Source: Planctomycetota bacterium
Lineage (GTDB): Bacteria; Planctomycetota; Planctomycetia; Pirellulales; Pirellulaceae
NCBI GenBank assembly: GCA_026692885.1
Contig: JAPLNJ010000768.1
Coordinates: 1-24,014, forward strand
DNA length: 24,014 bases
Direction of reading: 5' to 3'
In this document: one piece after another, positions 14,836 to 22,560 of the stretch
Layout of the letters: every line of letters starts with the position of its first letter
Numbering within the stretch: position 1 is the first letter of the stretch
Position numbers and translations under genes: made by a program
Notes under the pieces: generated by a model
Databases searched by the model: none
What the model was told of the DNA's origin: nothing
The model's input: only the letters and a program-made list of their open reading frames with translations

Positions 14836-15834
14836 TTGACCAAGCCCATCACGTTTTCCAGCAGCGTCAACCGTAGGGCGGCAGGGTATCGCATCGCCAA
14901 CAACTACGTGCATCACTGCGGCCTGGAGGACTACGGGGCCTACGGCGTCGAGGTAAGCGAGGTGCAGGACACTGTCATCGCCCACAACCTGATCCACGAC
15001 ACCGCCTACTTCGGGATGTGTGTCGCCGGCAGCCAGGCCTGGCGGGAGACGCCGTTCGCCAGGAACAACACGGTCGAGCACAATCACGTCCACGATGCCA
15101 TGCAGGTGACGGTGGACGGGGCCGGCCTCTATGTCACCTTCGCCCATGCCGACCGGAGCTGTGTCGTCCGCGGCAACCTGCTCCACAATGTGTTCCCCAA
15201 TCGATTCTCCAACCGGGATGCGGGGCCGTTCCTCGCTGCCGGCATCTACCTGGACGGCGATGCCACCGGGTATCTGTTCGAGAACAACGTCGTGTTCAGG
15301 ACCTTCGGCGGGCTGTTCAATGGCAACATGGGACACAACGCGTGGCTGGAAAATGTTATCCAGAAGGAAGGTTCACCACCGGCAGAATTCATCGAAGCGG
15401 TGCAGACTCATGCCGGCCTCGAGCCGGCGTATCGGCGCGCCCTCCTGAAGACCGAAACACCTTCCTGCGACTTTCATCGGCCGCCCGGGCCGGATTGGAC
15501 CGAGGTCCACGCGCCGGCCGAGGGACTGCCGGTCATTGAATTGGGCACGAATCGCCAGGCCGAGATCGGCGACGTGGTCTATGCGGTGACGACGCTCGCC
15601 GCTCCTGCCGCCCGGCCGGTGACGCTGCATTTCGGCGCTACCAGCCAGGCTCAGCTGTGGCTCAACGGCCAGCCGATCGGCTGCGTTCCCAATGTCAAAG
15701 GGCTCGGCTGCAACAAGCTGACCGTTCCGTTGGAGCTCCGATCGGGAGAGAACTGCCTGGTCGTCAAACTGCAGCGTTTCTGGGAACGCCGCTGGATGTT
15801 TTGCGCCAGCCTCAGCGACCGGATGGCACCCTGA
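14836..15834 (+). pseudogene. 5'-truncated parallel beta-helix protein
   Basis: Recognisable protein starts near 14881 (GYRIANNYVHHCGLEDYGAY) and shows successive right-handed beta-helix coils (IAHNLIHDTAYFG, VEHNHVHDAM, VVRGNLLHNVF, YLFENNVVFRTFGG). A C-terminal beta-sandwich-like module follows (LHFGATSQAQLWLNGQPIG, ELRSGENCLVVKLQRFWERR), similar to galactose-binding-type domains. Such proteins are normally exported and much longer, with a signal peptide and more coils; here there is neither. The only start available is a TTG at 14836 without a ribosome site, and the first residues look unrelated to the family. I read it as the last third of a polysaccharide lyase/hydrolase-like gene that has lost its 5' part. 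Confidence 0.65.
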
Positions 15835-15947
15835 TTGGTTGTGAAACGCCCGGCTTAAGTTCCCACAGCGGTCCCCCGATAGGAAACTGCTAACCTGCCC
15901 GATAAGATAGACTGTCAAAATCACACCCTGTCACCGAGTCAAAGTCG

Positions 15948-17243
15948 ATGTTTACCCTAAGCAAGGTATCCTTGAACAACTTCAAGTGCTTCGCGGCCCC
16001 GGCGGAGCCGAACGAAGTTGAACTCCGACGTCTAACACTGTTTTATGGGTACAACAATGCCGGCAAGAGCGCTTTCCTTCGTGGCATCTGTATGACCCTT
16101 AATTCCCTCATTGGCGACGGTCCTGAACCGCTAACCTGCGCTCTGCCGGTCTTCTCACAGGGGATGACGCTGGGAGACGTCGTCACCAAAGACAAGGGAA
16201 GCCACATTGAGATCGGAATTGAGCTGCGCCAAGAGCCTTCCCCGTCGACCACTAACCTCACCTGGCGAATCGTCGATTTGCCGGAACGCGGCACACACGT
16301 GGTGGACCGCTTCCGCGCGACGAGCGGACAAGGTGGGCGGGTGATCCTCGACGCAAGATGGCGGGCGGGCGAGGAGAGTGATGGGAGCCTGTCCCGCTCG
16401 TACGAAGTGTCGTTCGAGGGATCCTCACCAGTCTACATCGATTTTCGGTTCCACGGGCTACTGCCTACCGCAGGCGCCCAAGCCGATGTGCCGGAAGGCT
16501 TGCGGCGATTTCTCGATGCCGTTCGCAAAACGTCGCCAAAGAAGGCATTCTGGCTGAGTTCCCATCGTATTCCTAGTCGACGCTATTTTCCAAAACAACC
16601 CGCCTGGTTTGACCTGGACGCCAACGGGGATGGGTTCGAATCGCTTCTGTTTCAGTCCTGGCGGCGGCCAGCCAACTTGGCGTTGTTCGAAGCGGTCTCC
16701 GCTTGGTATGAGCGAAACCTGAAACAGAAACTGACCATCGTCGAGCACGCCAGGGAATTCGAAATCGCTTTTGCCCCTAGCGGGACGCCCTATCGAGTTA
16801 ACATTTGTGACGTTGGCCAAGGGCTTCAGGAAACGCTGCCGTTATTGACGGTCCTGCACGCATACCGACTGGACGACTTCTCCATGACGCAAGTCGCCGT
16901 GGAAGAGCCTGAGTCCCACTTGCACCCGAGCCTTCATGCTGCTTTGGGACGCGAGTTCTGCTCCTTGGTTGGCCAACCGGGCGCTCCGCGGGTCCTGCTG
17001 GAAACGCATTCTCAGAACCTGCTTCTCGCGGTCTAACTTGAAATTGTCAGGAAAACAATCGCCCCACAGGATGTCCTGGTGTATTGGTTCCGGCCGCTTG
17101 GTGACGGTTCCACCCGTGCCGAGCGGGTGGAATTCGACACGCTCGGCCAGCCTACGGGCAATTGGCCACCGGGAGTCTTTGCGGACGACATTCGACAGGC
17201 GCGGGAACTGATCATCCTACAGCAAAGGCAGTTGGAACAATGA
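15948..17243 (+). pseudogene. OLD/AAA-type ATPase with an in-frame TAA
   Basis: An ABC/SMC-like AAA ATPase of the AAA_15/AAA_21 type used in anti-phage systems. Walker A GYNNAGKS (34-41), signature-like DVGQGLQE (from 288), Walker B VAVEEPESHLHP (316-327) and switch His in ETHSQN (352-357) are all intact. A TAA at 17034-17036 (codon 363) ends the frame eight residues after that motif. The same frame then continues for 68 codons with typical family C-terminal sequence (APQDVLVYWFRPLGDGSTRA, FADDIRQARELIILQQ) to TGA 17241-17243. That distal stop overlaps the next gene's ATG, so the native protein was surely 431 residues. One base change, CAA to TAA, would explain it (VQLEIV is the expected reading). 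I see no Shine-Dalgarno before the ATG. Confidence 0.85.
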
Positions 17244-18260
17244 GGGTGTTTCTTGCTCCGGCGCTCTTCTCCCGGCAAGACGTCGATGCCGCAGACTTGA
17301 TCGAGGTCATCTGTCATGGGTTCGACGGCAGGCACGATATCCTCACCACCACGCCCGCAGATCACGACCACGCCCGCAGATCACGATCCGATCAAGACAT
17401 GGCTCGGCCAACAGGGGCACTACGTCCGGGAAAAGTGCATCCTGTCCCTGGACGCAAGTTACGTCCGGGCCGCCGAGCAGCCGAGCCTCTCGACGATCAG
17501 GATTGACGTTGCGAGCGTCGACACCTGGGGTTCTGATCCGGTGCTTTCGCTGAGCACAGCGAAAAAGCTCCTGCGACGGGCATTCAGGATCTGGTTGGAG
17601 AACGACGTCAACGACCGTAACTTCTTGCTGGCTGTGGCCAAGCAGGAGGTGCGCCAGCGGCTGCTTGAGGCGCAGAGCCAGCAATGGCTCCTGTTCGAAA
17701 ACGCCGGTGGGATTGGCTCGATCCCGCAACGGGCAAAGGAGCTCGCCGCTTCGCCGCCGGACCGGCTCAGAAGCTACTTACTGTTCGACAGTGACGCCCG
17801 GCTTCCCGGACGCCCGAGCAGTCAGGCACGCAATGCCGCGTCCCGCTGCGAGGAAGGGGAGGTTTCCTTTCACCGGCTGGAACGGCGAACGATTGAGAAC
17901 TACATTCCGGTACCTGCCCTGAAGCAGTGGGCTTATTCATCGCGCCCCGGACGAGAGGCGTCACAGCGGGCTGGCCGTGTAAGAGCCTATTCCAACATGG
18001 TGCCCGAGCAGCGGCATCACTTCAACCTGCGACACGGATCTTCCGGGGACCTGGACCATCCGGATTGGCCGCTAGCGGAAATCGAAACTTTATACGCGCG
18101 TGTTCCGGACGATGATCGGTCCTGGCTTCAGGACGGTCTCGGCCGCCACATCGCTTCTGAAGTCTTTGGTGAAAGCAGCCTCCCGTACAAATGGATCGTC
18201 GGCGAAGGGATTTGTGATGAGCTGGAACCCTTGCTGGAGACGATCCTCAGAAAACTGTGA
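17240..18260 (+). pseudogene. TOPRIM/DUF4435-like nuclease candidate, frameshifted by a 19-bp duplication
   Basis: ATG 17240 overlaps the ATPase's distal stop (ATGA). The first frame reads MRVFLAPALFSRQDVDAADL and reaches an exact 19-bp tandem duplication at 17348-17385, which shifts it; the gene goes on in the other frame to TGA 18258. Removing one copy gives 333 residues through TTTPADHDPIKTWLGQQGHY. In restored numbering, E147 (WLLFENAGG), D177 and D179 (LLFDSDAR) match the Glu and DxD of a TOPRIM fold, and RRTIENYIP (209-217) resembles the RREIENY motif of DUF4435/OLD-type nucleases. It is probably the effector nuclease activated by the ATPase upstream, as in PARIS-like systems. The family is inferred from motifs only. 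The overlap with the next gene (GTGA at 18257) suggests one operon. Confidence 0.75.
17348..17385 (+). repeat. Exact 19-bp tandem duplication in the TOPRIM-like gene
   Basis: ACCACGCCCGCAGATCACG occurs twice back to back (17348-17366, 17367-17385) without a mismatch. One copy encodes TTPADH in frame; the second adds 19 bases and so breaks the frame. Perfect identity indicates a very recent duplication or an assembly error. Confidence 0.93.
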
Positions 18261-18274
18261 TAGGATCGTGGATC

Positions 18275-19891
18275 ATGGCCGCACCGAGTTTCCTGGAAGA
18301 ACCGCAGGTTGCCTACTTGAGCCGCGTCCTGGAGGACGTGAAAAGCGGCAACATCCTTATTCCGCGCTTTCAACGACGATTCGTGTGGGACGACGAGGAC
18401 CGCATCAAGCTGTGCGAAAGCATCCGCGATGGTATCCCCATCGGTAGTCTCCTCGTGTGGCGTACCAGTCAATTCAAACTGGACACATTTCCCACAATCG
18501 GAGGAATCGCTGTTCCACGCCGTACCGACTTGGCGGACGGTACTGCGCGGCAGTACCTGCTCGATGGTCACCAACGCCTGGCGACGCTGTTCAGCGCGTT
18601 ATCGGGCGCGCCGGAGGCTCCTTCCGAAGCGGAGGAGGAGTTCGGCCTCCGCGCAGGCGACATGTTCTATGACTTACGGCAGCAGGAATTCGTCATTGTT
18701 GATCGTGGGGAGCAGACACGGCCGGAATTGCTGCCCCTCAGCATTGTCCTCGACAGTATTGCCTTGCTGAAGTACCAGCGTGGTCTTGATGCCGGCCACG
18801 AGACGGATCGCCTCATCGGTGTGGCTGACAACTTGGCGAATCGTTTTCGCAACTACAAGATTCCCATTATTCCGCTCGTTTCTGACGACCTTGAATCTGC
18901 CACGATTGCGTTTCAGCGGATCAACAGCAGCGGCCGGTTGATGGACGACACCCACATGGTAGTGGCGCTGACGTACACGAAGGACTTTGACTTGGCCAGG
19001 GAACTCGAAAGGGTGCAGAGCGACTTGGCCAGTGTGGGTTGGGAAGAATTCGATTCTAAGTATATTCTTGCGGCGGTTCGGGCAAAATCCGGTTTGGAAA
19101 TCTCGACGCCCAACGCGGAACGAACGAGCCGGGTCCTGCGGGACACGCCCGAGGTCATCGACGAGGTTGTCTCCGCCATCAAGCGGACGGCGCAGTTCCT
19201 GCGAGAGGATTGCTGTATCCCGTCCCCGGAGTTCCTGCCGTACAGCTATCAGGCGGTCATCCTGAGCTATGCCTTCCTTGTCTGTGAGACACCGAATGGA
19301 GAGACGCGGAAGGCACTTCAGAACTGGCTCTGGACGACCGCGTATACGGGTTTCTTCCGGGGTGCCCGCGACTCCGATATCGCCAAAGCCAAAGCCGCTG
19401 TGGAACGAATCGTGGGAGGCTCCCGTGAGACGGGTGTCCTGGAGCCAGCCGGAAGCGTCACATCCTCCTGCGGGAAACGGTTTGACTTCCGCGAAGCGCG
19501 GGCCAAGACGTTGACGATCCGTCTGGCCGAGAGACGCATCCGAGAGAATCCCGACCGTCGCGAAGAGCTCCTGCGTCTGATGGCGGATCAGGGCCACAAG
19601 TCCCTGGTTCGGCTGATTGATCGGCGCGAGTACAACAATATCGCGACAGCCTTCTCCGAAAACCGGCTCCTGTTGCCGTCCACCGCGTTAGGTGAATTGC
19701 GCCGTGGGCTGAAGCAGGGTCTTCTTCATGAGGATTCGTCGTTCTCGGAGCATGCGATCACGCCAGAAGCCGCCAAGGCATACCGCGCCAGCAGGTGGCC
19801 TGATTTCCTTCGCCTGCGACGCGCTGAACTCGAGCGCATCGAACGCGAGTTTGTCGAGCCCTTCGGCTTGGCGTACAAGGAGACCCGTTAA
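18275..19891 (+). CDS. DUF262 (GmrSD/ParB-like) protein
   Basis: A 538-residue DUF262 protein, the family that includes GmrS of type IV restriction enzymes and many components of defence systems; the ParB-like fold binds and hydrolyses nucleotide and can nick DNA. Visible motifs: IPRFQRRFVWD (29-39), IRDGIPIGSLLVW, DGHQR (97-101, the usual DGQQR with His in third place) and FQRINSSGRLM (213-223). The C-terminal half is helical with no obvious HNH (DUF1524) motif, so nuclease activity may reside elsewhere. I chose ATG 18275, with AGGA nine bases upstream; a GTG at 18257 overlaps the preceding stop and is the alternative. It follows the ATPase/TOPRIM pair directly and precedes the type I restriction genes. 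Confidence 0.88.
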   Translation: MAAPSFLEEPQVAYLSRVLEDVKSGNILIPRFQRRFVWDDEDRIKLCESIRDGIPIGSLLVWRTSQFKLDTFPTIGGIAVPRRTDLADGTARQYLLDGHQRLATLFSALSGAPEAPSEAEEEFGLRAGDMFYDLRQQEFVIVDRGEQTRPELLPLSIVLDSIALLKYQRGLDAGHETDRLIGVADNLANRFRNYKIPIIPLVSDDLESATIAFQRINSSGRLMDDTHMVVALTYTKDFDLARELERVQSDLASVGWEEFDSKYILAAVRAKSGLEISTPNAERTSRVLRDTPEVIDEVVSAIKRTAQFLREDCCIPSPEFLPYSYQAVILSYAFLVCETPNGETRKALQNWLWTTAYTGFFRGARDSDIAKAKAAVERIVGGSRETGVLEPAGSVTSSCGKRFDFREARAKTLTIRLAERRIRENPDRREELLRLMADQGHKSLVRLIDRREYNNIATAFSENRLLLPSTALGELRRGLKQGLLHEDSSFSEHAITPEAAKAYRASRWPDFLRLRRAELERIEREFVEPFGLAYKETR

Positions 19892-20017
19892 CGCGGCAAT
19901 TGCGGGCGCCCCTGGATCGAGCGCGCTTGTCGGGTGCCGGCGCAACTGGTACTCTGGACGGCCATCACCGGACATGGCGAAGGACACGACACAACCGGCC
20001 CGATGCTGAGGGAGCAA

Positions 20018-22552
20018 ATGGCAAGTAAAGAAGCCACTGCCCGTATCAAGATCAACAAGCTGCTCGAAGCGGCAGGCTGGCGTTTCTTTCCGGAAGGGAG
20101 CGCGCCTGCCAACATCCGCCTCGAGCCCAGCGTGACGATCAAGTCGTCCGATTTGGACGCACTTGGCGAGAACTTCGAGAAGACAAGCAAGGGTTTCATC
20201 GACTTCCTGCTGCTCGATGCCAAGAGTTTCCCGTGCATCGTCCTGGAGGCCAAGTCGGAGGACAAGAACCCGCTCGTCGGCAAGGAGCAGGCCCGCAAGT
20301 ACGCCAAGTCCCAGAACTGCCGCTTCGTCATCCTGTCGAGCGGCAACCTGCACTACTTCTGGGACCTGGAGCGCGGCAACCCCTACCTCATTACGTCCTT
20401 CCCTACGCCGGACTCGGTGATCGGCTACCAGCGGGTCACGCCCAACCCGCAACGCTTGGTCCAGGACCAAGTCGGCGACGACTACATCGTGCTGACCCAG
20501 CGCCCGAACTACCAATCCGAAGCGGCGTGGCGGAACGAGGCCGAGCGTCCCGGCTACATCCAGGCCAACAAACTGCGTTTCTTGCGGCCCTATCAGTTGC
20601 AGGCCATTCACGCACTGCAACGGGCCGTGCAGGACGGCAAAGACCGCTTCCTGTTCGAGATGGCCACGGGCACCGGCAAGACACTCATTGCCGTCGCCGT
20701 CATTAAACTCTTCCTGCGGTCGGGCAACGCCCTGCGCGTGCTATTTCTGGTGGATCGCCTCGAACTGGAGGATCAGGCCAAGAAAGCCGCCGCGGCGCTG
20801 CTGTCTGCCGACGCTAAGACGGTGATCTACAAAGAGAATCGGGACGACTGGCGGCGCGCGGAAATCGTGGTCACCACGGTGCAGTCGCTGCTGTTCAACA
20901 ACAAGTACCAGCGGCTCTTCTCGCCGACCGATTTCGACTTGGTCATCTCCGACGAAGCCCACCGCTCCATCGGCGGTAACGCCCGCGCCGTCTTCGATTA
21001 CTTCATCGGCTACAAGCTCGGCCTGACTGCCACGCCCCGCGACTACCTCAAACGGTTCAATAAGGCCGCGCCCACCACCCGCGACCCGCGCGAAGCCGAA
21101 CGCCGACTGTTGCTGGACACGTACCGCACCTTCGGCTGCGAGAACAGTCAGCCCACCTACCGCTACTCGCTGCTCGAGGGCGTCAAGGAAGGCTACCTGA
21201 ACAATCCCACGGTGGTGGATGCCCGCACCGAGATCACCACCGAACTGCTCTCCAAAGAGGGCTTCGTCATCTCGTTCACTGATGACACCGGCGAGGATCA
21301 GCAGGAAGCCTTTAAGCAACGCGAGTTCGAGAATCGATTCTTCTCGGATGCCACCAACCAACTCTTCTGCAAAACCTTTCTTGATAACGCCCTGCGCGAC
21401 CCGGTCAGCGGCGAGATCGGCAAAGCCATCATCTTCGCGGTCAGCCAGAACCACGCCGCCAAGCTGGCACACATCCTGAACCTGATGGCTGACCGCATGT
21501 TCCCCGGCAAGTACCAGTCCGACTTCGCCGTGCAGGTCACCTCGGAGATCCCCGACGCCCAGCAGTTCACCATCAACTTCACCAACAATAACCTGCTCGG
21601 TTCGGCCAACTTCCTGCCCGCTTACAAGACCAGCAAGGCGCGAGTCTGCGTGACCGTGGGCATGATGACCACCGGCTACGACTGCCCGGACATCCTCAAT
21701 CTCGGTCTGTTTCGACCGATTTTCTCGCCGACCGAATTCATTCAGATCAAAGGGCGTGGCACCCGCAGGCACAACTTCCTCGAACAACTTTTCGACGACA
21801 GCATCAAAGACAGCGTGAAGGAGCCGCAGAAGAAAGCCTTCAAGCTCTTCGACTTCTTCGCCAACTGCGAATACTTCGAGGAGGAGTTCAAGTACGACGA
21901 GGTGCTGAAGCTCCCCCGGCCATCAAGCAAGGGCGGCGGCGGGGACCCACCACCGCCACCGCCCGGCGGCGCCTACCAGTACCTCGGCGAGGACATCCTC
22001 GCGATGATCACGCAAGAGACCATCGGCTGGCAGGGCATGAAAATCGACCGCATGTTCTTCGAGAAATTCGAGGACACCGTGCGCGAGAATGAAATGATCG
22101 CCGCCGCCGTCGAGTCGGGACAATGGGACCGCGTCATCGACTACGTGAACCGCGAGGTCTTCGACAAACCCGAAGAGTACTACACCCTCGACAAACTGCG
22201 CAAAGCCGCCGCCGTGGACCGCCGCCTGACCCTGCGGGAGATCCTGGAGAAGGTCTTCGGCCTCATCCCGCGCTTCAAGTCCAAGGACGAACTGCTGGAA
22301 GAGGAGTTCGCCAAGTTCGTGGCCGATGCCAAGCCCGCTGAGGCCGAGGCCATCCCGGCCATCAAGACTTTCTTCAAGGCCTACGTCACCAGCGACCAGG
22401 TGCGTCACATCATCGAAAGCCGGGACTTCGCCGATCTGGCCACCAACCTGGTCTTCTCCACCCGCGACTTCCGCGCCGTGCCGGAGAAGTACCGCACGCT
22501 CATCCCTGAATACGTCAAGGACTACGTCTCCTTGAACCAGTTCGCCGCCTAA
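20018..22552 (+). CDS. hsdR: Type I restriction enzyme R subunit, EcoEI-like
   Basis: The motor/nuclease subunit of a type I restriction-modification system, which translocates unmethylated DNA and cuts it. The 844 residues carry an N-terminal PD-(D/E)xK nuclease (D62, E77-x-K79 in VLEAKSE), helicase Walker A ATGTGKT (216-222), DEAH box (312-315), LTATP (336-340), QIKGRGTR (576-583), and an EcoEI-type C-terminal region after a Gly/Pro-rich linker (DPPPPPPGG). The helicase and nuclease motifs listed are intact. I start at ATG 20018: GAGG lies six bases upstream and MASKEATARIKINKLLEAAG is a normal family start. Upstream GTG/ATG codons at 19934 and 20003 would add non-conserved residues. The methylase gene begins eight bases after the stop. 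Confidence 0.92.
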   Translation: MASKEATARIKINKLLEAAGWRFFPEGSAPANIRLEPSVTIKSSDLDALGENFEKTSKGFIDFLLLDAKSFPCIVLEAKSEDKNPLVGKEQARKYAKSQNCRFVILSSGNLHYFWDLERGNPYLITSFPTPDSVIGYQRVTPNPQRLVQDQVGDDYIVLTQRPNYQSEAAWRNEAERPGYIQANKLRFLRPYQLQAIHALQRAVQDGKDRFLFEMATGTGKTLIAVAVIKLFLRSGNALRVLFLVDRLELEDQAKKAAAALLSADAKTVIYKENRDDWRRAEIVVTTVQSLLFNNKYQRLFSPTDFDLVISDEAHRSIGGNARAVFDYFIGYKLGLTATPRDYLKRFNKAAPTTRDPREAERRLLLDTYRTFGCENSQPTYRYSLLEGVKEGYLNNPTVVDARTEITTELLSKEGFVISFTDDTGEDQQEAFKQREFENRFFSDATNQLFCKTFLDNALRDPVSGEIGKAIIFAVSQNHAAKLAHILNLMADRMFPGKYQSDFAVQVTSEIPDAQQFTINFTNNNLLGSANFLPAYKTSKARVCVTVGMMTTGYDCPDILNLGLFRPIFSPTEFIQIKGRGTRRHNFLEQLFDDSIKDSVKEPQKKAFKLFDFFANCEYFEEEFKYDEVLKLPRPSSKGGGGDPPPPPPGGAYQYLGEDILAMITQETIGWQGMKIDRMFFEKFEDTVRENEMIAAAVESGQWDRVIDYVNREVFDKPEEYYTLDKLRKAAAVDRRLTLREILEKVFGLIPRFKSKDELLEEEFAKFVADAKPAEAEAIPAIKTFFKAYVTSDQVRHIIESRDFADLATNLVFSTRDFRAVPEKYRTLIPEYVKDYVSLNQFAA

Positions 22553-22560
22553 AGGATGCC

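Noticed and set aside
17034..17036. Recoded or programmed read-through stop in the ATPase
   Set aside because: TAA is not a selenocysteine or pyrrolysine codon and I see no obvious stimulatory structure after it; a point mutation or sequence error is simpler.
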